From Aeromonas sp. FDAARGOS 1405 (GTDB lineage Bacteria > Pseudomonadota > Gammaproteobacteria > Enterobacterales > Aeromonadaceae), in the NCBI RefSeq assembly GCF_019048265.1, contig NZ_CP077311.1:2675001-2739000 (forward strand): a stretch of 64,000 bases of DNA, read 5' to 3'. Position 1 is the first letter of the stretch. Each line of letters opens with the position of its first letter. Positions 44,125 through 57,009 of this stretch are shown one piece after another. Below the pieces are notes generated by a model, which saw only the letters and a list, made by a program, of their open reading frames with translations, made no database searches and was not told the DNA's origin. A program made the position numbers and the translations under genes.

Positions 44125-45312
44125 ATGGAACAAACATGGCGCTGGTATGGGCCTAATGACCCGGTAACCTTGAATGATATCAAACAGGCGGGGGCAACTG
44201 GTATTGTGACTGCCCTGCATCATATACCAAATGGTCAGATCTGGAATAAAGACGAGATACTCGCTCGCAAAGCATTAATTGAAGAAAAAGGTTTAACCTG
44301 GTCGGTAGTTGAAAGTGTACCTGTACATGAAGAGATCAAGACACATTCTGGCCAGTATCAGCAATGGATAGACAACTATAAAGAGTCGATCCGTAATCTG
44401 GCTGCATGTGGCATCGACACGATTTGCTATAACTTCATGCCCGTACTGGACTGGACCCGAACCGATCTGGAATACGAGATGCCGGACGGTTCCCGAGCCC
44501 TGCGTTTTGACCATATTGCGTTTGCCGCCTTTGAGCTCTACATCCTCAAGCGCCCGGGTGCCTTGCACGAATACTCACCGGAAGAGCAGCAACAGGCATT
44601 CAGCTACTTTAATGAAATGAGCCCGGAGCAAATAGAGACACTGACCCGGAATATCATTGCCGGCTTACCTGGTGCTGAAGAGGGTTATACTCTGGAAGCA
44701 TTCCAGGCTCAGCTGGATAAATACAAGGATATCGACAAAGAGCGTTTGCGAGAGCACCTGGCCTATTTTCTCGATGAAATAATCCCTGTTTGTGAAGAGT
44801 CTGGCGTCCGTTTGGCTGTCCATCCGGATGATCCTCCCCGCCCGATCCTGGGGTTACCGCGAATTGTCTCTACCATTGATGATATCGCTTGGTTGGTTAA
44901 CCGGATTCCCAGTCAGGCCAATGGTATTACCATGTGTACCGGCTCTTATGGTGTGCGTGGGGATAATGACCTGGTTGATATGATAAAACGTTACGGGAAT
45001 CGTATTTACTTCACCCATTTGCGTTCAACCAAGCGGGAAGATAATCCGAAGACATTCCATGAAGCGGCTCACCTTGATGGTGATGTCGACATGTATAATG
45101 TAGTGTTGGAAATTGTACGTGAAGAGCAACGGCGACTGAAAGATGGTGATAATAGACTTATCCCCATGCGACCTGATCATGGTCATCAGATGATTGATGA
45201 TCTGAATAAGAAAACAAATCCCGGATACTCATGTATTGGTCGTCTTAAAGGGCTGGCTGAAGTGAGGGGATTGGAAATGGGTATAACCAAGGCATTTTTC
45301 TCAAATAACTGA
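44125..45312 (+). CDS. uxuA: Mannonate dehydratase
   Basis: 395 residues. TIM-barrel family with [39 protein letters not shown] and [11 protein letters not shown], where His/Asp/Cys bind the metal. It dehydrates D-mannonate to KDG. It lies 27 bp after uxuR and completes the glucuronate path. Confidence 0.96.
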   Translation: MEQTWRWYGPNDPVTLNDIKQAGATGIVTALHHIPNGQIWNKDEILARKALIEEKGLTWSVVESVPVHEEIKTHSGQYQQWIDNYKESIRNLAACGIDTICYNFMPVLDWTRTDLEYEMPDGSRALRFDHIAFAAFELYILKRPGALHEYSPEEQQQAFSYFNEMSPEQIETLTRNIIAGLPGAEEGYTLEAFQAQLDKYKDIDKERLREHLAYFLDEIIPVCEESGVRLAVHPDDPPRPILGLPRIVSTIDDIAWLVNRIPSQANGITMCTGSYGVRGDNDLVDMIKRYGNRIYFTHLRSTKREDNPKTFHEAAHLDGDVDMYNVVLEIVREEQRRLKDGDNRLIPMRPDHGHQMIDDLNKKTNPGYSCIGRLKGLAEVRGLEMGITKAFFSNN

Positions 45313-45335
45313 CCATTATCGTGTCTGGTTGAATA

Positions 45336-45370
45336 GAAGACAGGAGGCTATCGAGCCTCCTTTCTTCTAT
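45336..45370 (+). terminator. Terminator of uxuRA
   Basis: GGAGGCT and AGCCTCC pair around ATCG inside a longer AGAAGA / TCTTCT stem, followed by pyrimidine-rich TTTCTTCT. Confidence 0.75.
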
Positions 45371-45454
45371 CCGGAAATCCTTGATTGCCAGCCAAAAGAT
45401 TGCGCCCCGGATCAGCTCTTGTTAGCCTGTGCGGCTCTGATATAGGAGTGAACA

Positions 45455-46321
45455 ATGAGCAAGGTACTTGATGAGCTGCTGGCGTTGCTGGCGCTGGAAA
45501 AAATCGAGGAGGGCCTGTTTCGGGGCCAGAGCCAGGATCTCGGTCTTCGGGCCGTGTTTGGCGGACAGGTAATGGGGCAGGCCTTGTCAGCCGCCAAGCA
45601 GACGGTCGAGACCGGCCGTCAGGTTCACAGTTTTCACTCCTACTTCCTGCGTCCGGGGGATGTGACCCGTCCCATCGTCTATGACGTGGAGAATATCCGT
45701 GATGGTCAGACCGTCTCCACCCGCCGGGTCAAGGCGATTCAGGGCGGCAAGCCCATCTTCTATCTCAACGCCTCGTTTCAGGTGTCGGCCGATGGTTTCG
45801 AGCATCAGGCGCAGATGCCCACCGGCATCACCCCGCCGGAGGAGCTCAAGAGTGAGCTGGAGCTGGTGCGCCCCTACGAGAACCTGATCCCGGCCTCCCT
45901 GCGCGACAAGATCCTCTGCGAGCAGCCCATCGAGATGCGTCCGGTGACCCTGGTCGACCCTATTCGCCCGACGGTGCAGGATCCGGTGCGTCACGTCTGG
46001 TTCAAGGCCAACGGCCAGATGCCGGACGATCTGCGGGTGCACAAATACCTGCTGGCCTACGCCTCCGACTTCAACTTCCTGCTCACCTCGCTGCAGCCGC
46101 ACGGGGTGTCGTACTGGGAGCCGGATATGCAGGTGGCCACCATCGATCACTCCATGTGGTTCCACCGGGATTTCCGCTTCGACGACTGGCTGCTCTACGT
46201 GGTAGACAGCCCGAGCGCCAGCGGCGGTCGCGGTCTGGTGCGCGGCCAGTTCTTTACCCGTGATGGCATGCTGGTGGCGAGCACCATGCAGGAGGGGGTG
46301 ATCCGCCGTCGCGGCAGTTAA
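45455..46321 (+). CDS. tesB: Acyl-CoA thioesterase II
   Basis: 288 residues, double hot-dog. [28 protein letters not shown], and the catalytic residues in [11 protein letters not shown] (Asp), the Ser/Thr of [14 protein letters not shown] and Gln in [10 protein letters not shown]. It hydrolyses medium- and long-chain acyl-CoA. Monocistronic with its own terminator. Confidence 0.95.
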   Translation: MSKVLDELLALLALEKIEEGLFRGQSQDLGLRAVFGGQVMGQALSAAKQTVETGRQVHSFHSYFLRPGDVTRPIVYDVENIRDGQTVSTRRVKAIQGGKPIFYLNASFQVSADGFEHQAQMPTGITPPEELKSELELVRPYENLIPASLRDKILCEQPIEMRPVTLVDPIRPTVQDPVRHVWFKANGQMPDDLRVHKYLLAYASDFNFLLTSLQPHGVSYWEPDMQVATIDHSMWFHRDFRFDDWLLYVVDSPSASGGRGLVRGQFFTRDGMLVASTMQEGVIRRRGS

Positions 46322-46338
46322 GGCGCAAAGCGGTCAGC

Positions 46339-46370
46339 AAAACGGGGTGGCTTGGGCCACCCCGTTTTCG
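46339..46370. terminator. Bidirectional terminator
   Basis: AAAACGGGGTGG and CCACCCCGTTTT form a 12-bp stem around CTTGGG. It serves tesB (plus) and aceK (minus). Confidence 0.88.
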
Positions 46371-46399
46371 TTGCTGCGATGTGCGCGGATTCTGTGGAC

Positions 46400-48184
<1,785 letters not shown>

Positions 48185-48333
48185 TCACACGTCAGGCCAC
48201 TATCGCAACATTCAAACGTCTGTTCAAGTGGCAATTTTTGGGGATAAACGGTAGATTGCGCCCCTGTTTTGGTGATGGTTTAGCGACTGTTTGCTGTCTG
48301 TTTGAGAGGCCGTTTGGCCTGCGAGGAAACCCG

Positions 48334-49038
48334 ATGAAGCTCTATTTTGTCCTGGTGGCACCTGCCCGACCTGCAAATGTGGGGGCGGCTGCCCGCGCCA
48401 TGAAAACCATGGGATTCGATGCCATGCGACTGGTGGCGAGCCGGGTACACGAAGAGGAGGAGGCGAGCTGGGTGGCCCACGGCGCCCAGGATATCCTGAC
48501 TCAGGCCGAGGCGTTCGATACCCTGCCCGAGGCGCTGGCGGACATGGATCTGGTGATCGCCACCACTGCCCGTGAACGCGGTCGCTACCAGCACTACCTC
48601 ACCCCGGGGGAGATCCGCGAGCAGATCCGCAGCAAGCCTTCACTCAACAAGGTCGCCATCGTCTTTGGCTGCGAGGAGTCGGGACTCTCCAACGAGCAGC
48701 TGGCCGAGGTCGACCTCATCAGCTATCTGCCCCTCAAGGTGAGCTACCCGTCCCTCAATCTGGGGCAGGCGATCATGCTCTACGCCTACGAGATGAGTCA
48801 GCTGATGGATGAGCTGAACGCCGACGGTGCCGCTGCGGTAGCAGAAAATTTTGATAACGCCGGGCAGGTTCGGGTGCTGAAAAGCAAAACAGCAGAATTG
48901 CTGGGTGAACTAGGAGTTTCGCAGGATGAAAAACTGCATCAATGGGTGATGGACCGGGTACCCATGCTGCCGCAGCGGGATTTGAACATGCTCCACCTGC
49001 TCTGCAAAGACCTTGCTCGCCGCTTTGGGCGTGAGTAG
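48334..49038 (+). CDS. lasT: SPOUT-family RNA methyltransferase LasT/TrmJ-like
   Basis: 234 residues. Starts MKLYFVLVAPARPANVGA, with SPOUT knot motifs GAAARAMKTMGF, VIATTARERGR, IVFGCEESGLSNEQL and SLNLGQAIMLYAYE. Related to TrmJ (2'-O-methylation of tRNA position 32), but the exact target of LasT is unproven. E. coli also has lasT beside thrL, so the synteny supports LasT. The ATG at 48334 has GAGGAAA upstream. Confidence 0.85.
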   Translation: MKLYFVLVAPARPANVGAAARAMKTMGFDAMRLVASRVHEEEEASWVAHGAQDILTQAEAFDTLPEALADMDLVIATTARERGRYQHYLTPGEIREQIRSKPSLNKVAIVFGCEESGLSNEQLAEVDLISYLPLKVSYPSLNLGQAIMLYAYEMSQLMDELNADGAAAVAENFDNAGQVRVLKSKTAELLGELGVSQDEKLHQWVMDRVPMLPQRDLNMLHLLCKDLARRFGRE

Positions 49039-49052
49039 CGAAGAGGTTTAAG

Positions 49053-49082
49053 TTGACAGCCCAGCGCCAGCCGCGGTATTGC
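49053..49082 (+). promoter_or_regulatory. thr operon promoter
   Basis: -35 TTGACA (49053-49058), perfect consensus; candidate -10 TATTGC (49077-49082) with 18-bp spacing. Ends about 30 bp before thrL. Confidence 0.5.
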
Positions 49083-49113
49083 TAAAAGCCAGCTTCGTCA
49101 ACGAGTGTTCGTC

Positions 49114-49188
49114 ATGCAGTTATTCACCAACGTCATCACCACCACCATTATTACCGGTACCACCACAGGTGGCACTGGGGCCGGTTGA
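49114..49188 (+). CDS. thrL: thr operon leader peptide
   Basis: A 24-residue peptide beginning MQLFTNVITTTIITGTTTG and ending TGAG. Nine Thr and three Ile codons match the regulatory role: stalling at scarce Thr-tRNA or Ile-tRNA prevents termination at the hairpin beginning 27 bp later. The upstream SD is weak (ACGAG). Confidence 0.9.
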   Translation: MQLFTNVITTTIITGTTTGGTGAG

Positions 49189-49214
49189 TGCGCTGACGAA
49201 CAAGCACAGAAATC

Positions 49215-49252
49215 AAAAAAGGCCCGTACCCACCCAGTACGGGCCTTTTTGT
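49215..49252 (+). terminator. thr attenuator terminator
   Basis: AAAAAGGCCCGTAC and GTACGGGCCTTTTT pair around CCACCCA, then GTTGG. It lies 27 bp after thrL and 50 bp before thrA. Confidence 0.9.
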
Positions 49253-49301
49253 TGGATTGGTTTTTAGATTGAATTTCATAGACTTACAGGGAGAGAAAGC
49301 G

Positions 49302-51761
49302 ATGAGAGTGTTGAAATTTGGCGGGTCTTCACTGGCCGATGCAGAGCGTTTTTTACGGGTGGCCGATATCGCGGTCAACACCCACGGCCAATCTCAGGTA
49401 GCCCTGGTGCTCTCGGCACCTGCCAAGGTGACCAATCATCTGGTGGCGCTGGTGGAACAGACCAGCCGTGGCATGGATGCCAGTTCCACCCTGTTTGAAG
49501 TCAACGGCATCTTCTCCCGCCTGCTGGCCGGGTTGAAGGCGGCCTATCCGGCGCTCGATGACAAGGCGCTGCTGGCACGTCTCACCGCCGAGCTGGATCA
49601 GGTGGAGCGCCTGATGCAGGGCATCCGTCTGCTGGGCCTCTGCCCGGACAACGTGCAGGCGCGCATTCTGAGCCGTGGCGAGAACCTCTCCATCGCCTTT
49701 ATGCACGAGCTGCTGCGGGTACGCGGTCTGGATCTGGAGCTGATCGTACCGGAAGAGCTGCTGGTCACCGACGGTGGCTATCTGGAAGCCCACGTCGATA
49801 TCGAAGCCTCCCGCCTGCGCTTTGCCGCCAAGGGGCTGCGTAGCGACTGTCTTTACCTGATGCCGGGCTTTACCGGTGGCAGCGACAAGGGCGAGACCGT
49901 GCTGCTGGGTCGCAACGGCTCCGACTACTCCGCCGCCGTGCTGGCTGCCTGCGTCGATGCCGAGTGCTGCGAGATCTGGACTGACGTCGAGGGTTGCTAC
50001 AGCTGCGACCCCCGTCTGGTGCCGGATGCCTACCTGCTGAAAACCCTCTCCTACAAGGAGGCGATGGAGCTCTCCTACTTCGGCGCCAAGGTGCTGCACC
50101 CGAAAACCATCGCGCCGGTGGCCCAGTTCCATATTCCCTGCCTCATCAAGAACAGTTTCAACCCGCAAGGGCCGGGCACCCTGATCGGCCCCGAGAGCGG
50201 CGACGATGACCTGAAAGTGAAGGCCATCTCGGATCTCTCCGGCATGTGCATGTTCAACGTCTCCGGCCCCGGCATGAAGGGGATGGTCGGCATGGCCGGT
50301 CGCATCTTCTCCGCCGTCTCCCGCGCCGGGGTCAGCATCGTGCTGATCACCCAGTCATCTTCCGAGTACAGCGTCAGCTTCTGTATCCACAGCTACGACC
50401 AGGATAAGACTCGCAAGGTGCTGGAGCGCGAGTTCGAGCTCGAATTCAAAAACCAGCTGCTGGAGCCGCTGGATATCATCAGCGATCTGGCGATCATCTC
50501 CCTCATCGGTGACGGCATGCGCACTAGCAAGGGGATGGCGGCCCGCTTCTTCACCTCGCTGGCGCAAGCCTCCATCAATATCGTCGCCATTGCGCAGGGG
50601 TCGAGCGAGCGCTCCATCTCGGCGGTGGTGCGGGATCGCAAGGTGGCGGAAGCCATCAAGGCGTGCCACCAGAACTTCTTTGGCAGCCAGCAGTTTATCG
50701 ATCTCTTTGTGGTCGGGGTCGGCGGCGTCGGTGCCGCGCTGGTGGATCAGATTGCCCGCCAGCAACCGGTACTGGCCGAGCAGGGCACCGGCCTGCGGGT
50801 AGTGGGCATCGCCAACAGCCGTCAGATGGCGGTCAACAAGGATGGCCTGAACCTCGCCAACTGGCGCGAACAGCTGGCGGAAGCCCGCGACAGCTTCTCG
50901 CTGGAAGGGGTGAAAAAGCTGGTGGAAGATAGCCATATCATCAACCCGGTGATCGTCGACTGCACCTCCTCCGAGGCGGTAGCCGTCCAGTATGCCGACT
51001 TCCTCGCCGCCGGTTTCCATGTGGTCACCCCGAACAAGAAGGCCAACACCGGCTCGCTCGATTACTACAAGGCGCTGCGTCGCACTGCCCGCCAGACTCG
51101 CCGCAAGTTCCTCTACGAGACCAACGTGGGCGCCGGTCTGCCGGTTATCGAGAACCTGCAGAACCTCATCAAGGCCGGTGACAAGCTGCGCGCCTTCGAC
51201 GGCATCCTCTCCGGCTCGCTCTCCTTTATCTTCGGCAAGCTGGACGAGGGGATGGCCTTCTCCGTGGCAACCCAAATCGCCCGCAGCAACGGCTTTACCG
51301 AGCCGGATCCCCGCGACGATCTCAACGGCATGGATGTGGCGCGCAAGCTGCTCATTCTGGCTCGCGAAGCCGGCATGGCGCTGGAGCTCTCCGATGTGGA
51401 AGTCGAGCAGGCACTGCCGCCCGGATTTGATGTGAGCGGCGATGTAGAAGCCTTTATGGCCCGCCTGCCGGAGGCCGATGGCTGGTTCCGTGACCAGTTC
51501 GCTGCGGCCCAGCGTGAAGGCAAGGTGCTGCGCTATGTGGGTTCCATCGAGGGTGGCAAGTGCAAGGTCGCCATCAAGGCGGTCGGTGGCGACGAGCCGC
51601 TGTTCAAGGTCAAAGACGGGGAGAACGCGCTCGCCTTCTTCTCTACCTACTACCAGCCAATCCCGCTGGTGCTGCGCGGCTATGGCGCCGGTACCGAAGT
51701 GACTGCGGCGGGCGTCTTTGCCGACGTGCTGCGCACCCAGAACTGGAAGCAGGAGCTATAA
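49302..51761 (+). CDS. thrA: Bifunctional aspartokinase I / homoserine dehydrogenase I
   Basis: 819 residues (E. coli 820). N-terminal aspartokinase [18 protein letters not shown], regulatory ACT domains about 315-460, then homoserine dehydrogenase with [25 protein letters not shown] and the KKANTGS catalytic Lys region. First and third steps of Thr synthesis, Thr-inhibited in the family. ATG 49302 has AGGGAGAG upstream. Confidence 0.97.
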   Translation: MRVLKFGGSSLADAERFLRVADIAVNTHGQSQVALVLSAPAKVTNHLVALVEQTSRGMDASSTLFEVNGIFSRLLAGLKAAYPALDDKALLARLTAELDQVERLMQGIRLLGLCPDNVQARILSRGENLSIAFMHELLRVRGLDLELIVPEELLVTDGGYLEAHVDIEASRLRFAAKGLRSDCLYLMPGFTGGSDKGETVLLGRNGSDYSAAVLAACVDAECCEIWTDVEGCYSCDPRLVPDAYLLKTLSYKEAMELSYFGAKVLHPKTIAPVAQFHIPCLIKNSFNPQGPGTLIGPESGDDDLKVKAISDLSGMCMFNVSGPGMKGMVGMAGRIFSAVSRAGVSIVLITQSSSEYSVSFCIHSYDQDKTRKVLEREFELEFKNQLLEPLDIISDLAIISLIGDGMRTSKGMAARFFTSLAQASINIVAIAQGSSERSISAVVRDRKVAEAIKACHQNFFGSQQFIDLFVVGVGGVGAALVDQIARQQPVLAEQGTGLRVVGIANSRQMAVNKDGLNLANWREQLAEARDSFSLEGVKKLVEDSHIINPVIVDCTSSEAVAVQYADFLAAGFHVVTPNKKANTGSLDYYKALRRTARQTRRKFLYETNVGAGLPVIENLQNLIKAGDKLRAFDGILSGSLSFIFGKLDEGMAFSVATQIARSNGFTEPDPRDDLNGMDVARKLLILAREAGMALELSDVEVEQALPPGFDVSGDVEAFMARLPEADGWFRDQFAAAQREGKVLRYVGSIEGGKCKVAIKAVGGDEPLFKVKDGENALAFFSTYYQPIPLVLRGYGAGTEVTAAGVFADVLRTQNWKQEL

Positions 51762-51763
51762 GC

Positions 51764-52774
51764 ATGAGTTCAGACATGTACCCCTCTTATATGACGGAAG
51801 GCGCCATGGGTAATGACAGAAGCGTGGTTGCCTATGCCCCAGCCTCCAGCGCCAACCTGAGCGTGGGATTCGATGTTCTGGGGGCGGCGCTCGCCCCCGT
51901 GGATGGCTCTCTGCTCGGCGATCGGGTGCAGGTAAAAGCGGCTGACGTGCCGTTCGCCCTCTCATCCGTGGGCCGCTACGCCCACAAGCTGCCGGACGAT
52001 CCGAAAAAGAATATTCTCCATGACTGCTGGGTAGCCTATGGCGAGGCGCTGGAGAAGCGGGGCCTGAAACTCAAGCCGCTGGCGATGGTGCTGGAGAAGA
52101 ACCTGCCGGTGGGCTCGGGTCTGGGTTCCAGCGCCTGCAGCGTGGTGGCGGCGCTGGAAGGGCTCAACGCCTTCCACGGCGAGCCCCTTAATGAGCACGA
52201 CATGTTGCTGCTGATGGGGGAGATGGAGGGGCGTATCTCCGGCTCCGTTCACTATGACAACGTGGCCCCCTGTTATCTCGGCGGTATGCAGCTGGTGCTG
52301 GAAGAGCACGGCGTCATCAGCCAGGGCATTCCGGTGTTCGATCAGTGGTACTGGGTGGTCTGCTACCCGGGCACCGTCGTCTCTACCGCCGCGGCCCGCG
52401 CCATTCTGCCGGCCCAATATCGCCGTCAGGATTGCCTCACCTATGGCCGCCGCCTGGCTGCCTTTGTCCACGCCAGCTACACCGGGCAGGAGGGATTGGC
52501 GGCGAGCGTACTGAAAGACGTGATTGCCGAGCCCTACCGCGCGGCGCTGATCGAAGGCTTTGCCGAGGTGCGGGCGCAGGCGGCCCAGAACGGGGCGCTG
52601 GCCACCGGCATCTCCGGCTCCGGCCCCACCGTGTTTGTGGTGATGAAGGATCTGGCGCAGGCCGAGCGGATGAAGGATTGGATGGAAGCACATTTCGTGC
52701 AGAACGAAGATGGATTTGCCCGGGTCTGCAAACTGGACATGGCCGGGGCACGGGTAACAGGAAGCGAGCTATGA
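51764..52774 (+). CDS. thrB: Homoserine kinase
   Basis: 336 residues from ATG 51764, 322 from ATG 51806. GHMP kinase: [20 protein letters not shown] site [18 protein letters not shown], and [10 protein letters not shown]. The upstream start is 2 bp after the thrA stop with AGGAG well placed; the second ATG ([12 protein letters not shown]) is nearer family length (about 310) and also has GGAAGG. It phosphorylates homoserine. Confidence 0.93.
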   Translation: MSSDMYPSYMTEGAMGNDRSVVAYAPASSANLSVGFDVLGAALAPVDGSLLGDRVQVKAADVPFALSSVGRYAHKLPDDPKKNILHDCWVAYGEALEKRGLKLKPLAMVLEKNLPVGSGLGSSACSVVAALEGLNAFHGEPLNEHDMLLLMGEMEGRISGSVHYDNVAPCYLGGMQLVLEEHGVISQGIPVFDQWYWVVCYPGTVVSTAAARAILPAQYRRQDCLTYGRRLAAFVHASYTGQEGLAASVLKDVIAEPYRAALIEGFAEVRAQAAQNGALATGISGSGPTVFVVMKDLAQAERMKDWMEAHFVQNEDGFARVCKLDMAGARVTGSEL

Positions 52775-54045
52775 ATCTCTACAACATCAAGGACAACAGC
52801 GAACAAGTGAGCTTCGCGCAGGCGGTGCGTCAGGGTTTGGGTCGCGAACAGGGGCTCTTCTTCCCCGAACAACTCGAACCGCTGGCCGATGTGGATGCCC
52901 TGCTGGATCTGCCGCTGGCCGAACGCTCTGCCCGCATCCTGAGCCACCTGCTGGGGGACGAAGTGCCTGCAGCGAAAGTGAGCGAGCTGATCAACGCCGC
53001 CTTCACCTTCCCGGCGCCGCTGGTGAAACTCAAGGATGGCACTTATGCCCTTGAGCTGTTCCACGGCCCGACCCTGGCGTTCAAGGATTTCGGCGGCCGC
53101 TTTATGGCCCAGTGCCTCGCGGCCTTTAGAACCAACGACAAGATCACTATCCTCACCGCCACCTCCGGCGACACCGGCGCTGCCGTGGCCCATGCCTTCT
53201 ACGGGCTGGAGGGGATCGAGGTGGTGATCCTCTATCCCAAGGGCAAGATCAGCCCGCTGCAGGAGAAGCTTTTCTGCACCCTCGGCGGCAATATCCGCAC
53301 CATCGCCATCGATGGCGACTTCGATGCCTGTCAGGCGCTGGTAAAACAGGCCTTTGACGACGAGGCGCTGAAAAAGGCCATTGGCCTCAACTCCGCCAAC
53401 TCCATCAATATCAGCCGTCTGTTGGCGCAGGTTTGCTACTACTTCGAAGCGGTGGCCCAGCTACCGAAAGCTGACCGCGCGAAGGCGGTGATCAGCGTGC
53501 CGTCCGGTAACTTTGGCAACCTCACCGCAGGCTTGATTGCCAAGGCGCTGGGGCTGCCGGTGAAGCGCTTTATCGCCGCCACCAACGCCAACGACACCGT
53601 GCCGCGCTACCTGAAAACCGGTCAGTGGGAGCCGCACCAGACAGTGGCAACCCTGTCGAATGCCATGGATGTCAGCCGTCCCAACAACTGGCCGCGGGTA
53701 GAAGAGCTCTGCCGTCGCAAGGGTTGGGCGCTGGAGACTTTGGGGTCTGGCATGCGTGACGACGCCCAGACTCGCGCTGCCCTGAAACGGCTGCACCAGC
53801 TGGATTACCTCTGCGAGCCCCACGGCGCCATTGCCTGGGATCTGCTGGGGGAACAGCTGGCCGAGGATGAAGTGGGGGTGTTCCTCTGCACCGCCCATCC
53901 CGCCAAGTTCAAGGAGTCGGTGGACGAGATCCTCAATCTCGATGTACCGCTGCCCGGCCCGCTTGCCAAGCATGCCGAACTGCCGCTGCTCTCCGTTAAT
54001 TTGCCAGCGGAGTTTGCCCGGTTAAGGGCGTTTTTGGTGGGTTAA
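52771..54045 (+). CDS. thrC: Threonine synthase
   Basis: 424 residues, PLP enzyme. PLP Lys in [14 protein letters not shown], phosphate loop [25 protein letters not shown]. It converts O-phosphohomoserine to Thr. ATG overlaps the thrB stop by 4 bases. Last gene of thrLABC. Confidence 0.96.
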   Translation: MNLYNIKDNSEQVSFAQAVRQGLGREQGLFFPEQLEPLADVDALLDLPLAERSARILSHLLGDEVPAAKVSELINAAFTFPAPLVKLKDGTYALELFHGPTLAFKDFGGRFMAQCLAAFRTNDKITILTATSGDTGAAVAHAFYGLEGIEVVILYPKGKISPLQEKLFCTLGGNIRTIAIDGDFDACQALVKQAFDDEALKKAIGLNSANSINISRLLAQVCYYFEAVAQLPKADRAKAVISVPSGNFGNLTAGLIAKALGLPVKRFIAATNANDTVPRYLKTGQWEPHQTVATLSNAMDVSRPNNWPRVEELCRRKGWALETLGSGMRDDAQTRAALKRLHQLDYLCEPHGAIAWDLLGEQLAEDEVGVFLCTAHPAKFKESVDEILNLDVPLPGPLAKHAELPLLSVNLPAEFARLRAFLVG

Positions 54046-54072
54046 CTGTTGTGTCGAGATAATCGATAGAAA

Positions 54073-54103
54073 TAAAAATCCCCCGGTGATGGGGGATTTT
54101 TAT
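54073..54103. terminator. Terminator of thrABC
   Basis: AAAAATCCCCC and GGGGGATTTTT pair around GGTGAT, with T- and A-tracts, so it may act both ways. Confidence 0.88.
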
Positions 54104-54161
54104 TATTCTGTTAAAAGTATTGTGTTGAATGGTTGTATACAGGGTTGGCTATAAATACTTC

Positions 54162-56342
54162 TTAATCGTCAAAAAAAGATGAGAGCTTATCCTCATAATC
54201 AAGGCCTGTACTAGATTTTAGATCGTCGCAAATTTTCCTGATTTTTCCTTTTACTCTCCCGTCTGGTCTGTTTTTATGCTCGGTGATCATATCACATACC
54301 CTCTTCCCTATATCCGGTGATACATGATTGGATATTTGCACACCTAACAAGTTAGGGAATGTATTTTCATACAAAGCGGCAACCTTCTCCTTGGGAGGGG
54401 TGAAACTAATGTAGTTGTAGAGAAAGTCTGGCCTCATGTAACAGCTAACCGGATATTTTTCTTTAAATAGTCGACTGACTGTTCTATGCGTAGCAGTATC
54501 AGAAGAAAGCCACCATGTTTTATATCCCTCAATAGATGATCTCATTTCACCATGGGCTGAGCGAAGTGCGTATATAGTTAAAATTAAGTTTGCATCAGCT
54601 TTAGCTTTTCCTACAGAGCCTTTGACACCTTTTAACTCTTCAAATAATAGCGAGAAATCTGACTGATCTAAATCCACCTTCATTTCAGGAGTGTTTGAAG
54701 ATACATATTCAATTCCAAATTCCTCACTTAGAAAATCTATTAATTCTTGCTTTGAAGATGATGAGTCAATAGATAGGAAATTGTCTAAAAAGGATGTGTA
54801 CGACTTTACCTTTCCCTCGTTTTTTGAATAGAAATAGGATCTTATTAATATTTGCCCAATGAATTCCTCTGTGCCTTTTTTAAATCTATCTGCATTCTCC
54901 AAGTATTGCTCATTATAAATTCGATAGGAGTTCTTAATATGAGCAAGTAGTTCATCTAGAATAGTGTCATTAACCAGCAATCTAACACCCCTGGATTTCG
55001 CTGACTTCAGTAAGTTCCAATATCTTTTGTTTTGTTCTTCTAAATATACCTCAGAGAAGGCAGGCACAAGGATTGATGTGCAAACAAAAATTCGCATATG
55101 CCCCGCCATGGCATGAAAGAAAGTGATTATTTTAGGGTCGCATTTCATTAGAAATAGCATAAGATAAGTTCTGGATAGCGACTTTAAATATATTTTAGAA
55201 AGTTCAGAGCCAGAATAAACAATCTCTCGTATAGCTAATATCAATGCTGTTTTCACTTTAGTCCGGTTTTTATCAATAACACCTGAACTATCCAAGACTA
55301 AATCAACCGTATCAGAAAGGTTTACTTCAAATATATCCGCTGAGCCACCATTTAATAGAAAATTGGAAAACTCCAACCCTTGATTATAATATATAAGCTC
55401 TATTGTTTTCTTTAAAATGCGACTTAATTCTTTTACTTTGACATCTTCACCATTGAGTTTATTTGTAATAACTTGCTCAGACTCTTTCATGAATCCTTCA
55501 TATAAAGTCTGATCTCGGCTATTGCTAGCAATAATTTCAAGTCGTGTCTCAAATGGTAGGCAATAGCGATCATCCTTATCTCTTGTATGATGATTTACTT
55601 TTCTATTGGGCTTTTGAGTGAGGTGCTTAAGTCTCTTGTTTATTTTTGATCTTAATCTTTCAACCTCAAAGTCAAACATTTCTTTTACTGATTTTTCAAT
55701 TTCATCAGCAGTCATTAATATTGATTTGTCAGGATCTGTTTCTCGTAGTGAGTATATTATTAGACTGTCGATTAATTTGTTGTTTAAATCTTGACTTTCC
55801 TCTCCACCTTTTATTTGCTGCATAAGAAAAACATACAGTTTGGGATCTTTTATAAAATCATCCACAACAAATGATCTTCCCGGAGTTTGCATCTCACGTA
55901 GATGGCGAGAAATAAAATTCTGAATGGTTGCCTTAGTTGCTTCTGATTGATTACTATTGTCTGCAATCCACTGGCCATCATAGATTCGTAAGTTTTTATT
56001 ATATTTTTCTTCCGCCAGATCCATCAATGCATCTTTATTTTTCACTGATACATTTGTAATGTATGTTAATCTAGAATAATCAATGTTATTTAAACTTAAC
56101 TTCTCCAGTGTGTCTTCTATTTTGATGTGAGTCTTTTTGTCTATAGACATCTGGAAAATAGATTTTGGTTTTCCCTCAATTTCTGTAGTATGTTCGAAAC
56201 CATCGATCCCCTTGTCTTTTATACCACCGCTGCTTGAAAACTTATATCCTAAATATGAGCTCATAAATTCTTGGGCGAATGACTCAAATAAAAACCCATC
56301 TTCTATTGCTAGCAACATATCTTTGACATCTTCAGCATGCAT
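54162..56342 (-). CDS. AT-rich orphan protein: restriction-nuclease-like N-terminus and PIN-like C-terminus
   Basis: 726 residues, strongly AT-rich against GC-rich neighbours. Residues 15-75 look like an Mrr/PD-(D/E)XK-type nuclease core: FLFESFAQEF (Glu20), GGIKDKGIDGFE (Asp47) and SIFQMSIDKK (Gln64, Lys69/70). Residues about 416-640 look PIN-like: a first strand FVCTSILVPAF (Asp replaced by Cys421), NDTILDELLAHI (Glu464), KADANLILTIYA (Asp583) and WWLSSDTATHR (Asp615). The middle is helical. No family recognised. Solitary, between thrC and psiF. Anti-phage function is inferred from composition and domains only. Confidence 0.7.
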   Translation of the reverse strand: MHAEDVKDMLLAIEDGFLFESFAQEFMSSYLGYKFSSSGGIKDKGIDGFEHTTEIEGKPKSIFQMSIDKKTHIKIEDTLEKLSLNNIDYSRLTYITNVSVKNKDALMDLAEEKYNKNLRIYDGQWIADNSNQSEATKATIQNFISRHLREMQTPGRSFVVDDFIKDPKLYVFLMQQIKGGEESQDLNNKLIDSLIIYSLRETDPDKSILMTADEIEKSVKEMFDFEVERLRSKINKRLKHLTQKPNRKVNHHTRDKDDRYCLPFETRLEIIASNSRDQTLYEGFMKESEQVITNKLNGEDVKVKELSRILKKTIELIYYNQGLEFSNFLLNGGSADIFEVNLSDTVDLVLDSSGVIDKNRTKVKTALILAIREIVYSGSELSKIYLKSLSRTYLMLFLMKCDPKIITFFHAMAGHMRIFVCTSILVPAFSEVYLEEQNKRYWNLLKSAKSRGVRLLVNDTILDELLAHIKNSYRIYNEQYLENADRFKKGTEEFIGQILIRSYFYSKNEGKVKSYTSFLDNFLSIDSSSSKQELIDFLSEEFGIEYVSSNTPEMKVDLDQSDFSLLFEELKGVKGSVGKAKADANLILTIYALRSAHGEMRSSIEGYKTWWLSSDTATHRTVSRLFKEKYPVSCYMRPDFLYNYISFTPPKEKVAALYENTFPNLLGVQISNHVSPDIGKRVCDMITEHKNRPDGRVKGKIRKICDDLKSSTGLDYEDKLSSFFDD

Positions 56343-57009
56343 TGTTATTCCCCTATTTATCGTATCGATTAAATATCGATAACAATTATCTTGGTTGAAA
56401 ATTATGTAATAATTCAGGTGGTTAAATTACACCTGCTTACCATTAAATAAAGACTGAAGTAAGATTGATATGTATAGTCATGCTTGGTTGTAAATATTAT
56501 ATATAGAATGGCTACATTTCTTAGTGATATTTTTTCCAAAAAAAAAGCTACCGCCCGTGGATTACAGCCTCCAATATGCTCCATTAACCAGCGAGGGCAG
56601 TAGCCCACCACAGATGAATAGGCACCGGATGGCTATGTTAAGCCAATCGAATCTGGCCGCACCAGCCAAAAAGTGGCGTAACTGTCAGTAATAATTGGTT
56701 TTTTGCGCTGGTTCAAAAAACAGCAAAGGTCGGACGCCGGATTCCCATGGCCCTTGATTTTATTGGGGTTGGCGGGTGTGGGTTGGAATTGGGGGGCTGG
56801 CTTGCCGCTGAGGGATGGCTGGCGGGGACAATCCCGCTCTGCCAATCGGCGCTATAGTGCGGGCGATGGTTGCCCTCTGCTCCGCTCCCAAGCTGGCGAG
56901 GTGGGGGATCTGCGGCAACAATCAGCTGTTGCCATCACAGCCATTTGCAACACATTGTCATACAAATATGACCATGCAAACACATCACCAGATAGAGAGG
57001 AGATCTCCC
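56343..57009. other. Intergenic region between the orphan nuclease-like gene and psiF
   Basis: About 670 bp, no supported gene; AT-rich to about 56550, then GC-rich. It contains an inverted repeat TATCGAT (56363-56369) / ATCGATA (56375-56381) about 20-40 bp upstream of the orphan start, and CAGGTG (56415-56420) / CACCTG (56430-56435). Either could be an operator. Near psiF, TTGTCATACAAATATGACC (about 56955-56973) partly fits a Pho box. Confidence 0.45.
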
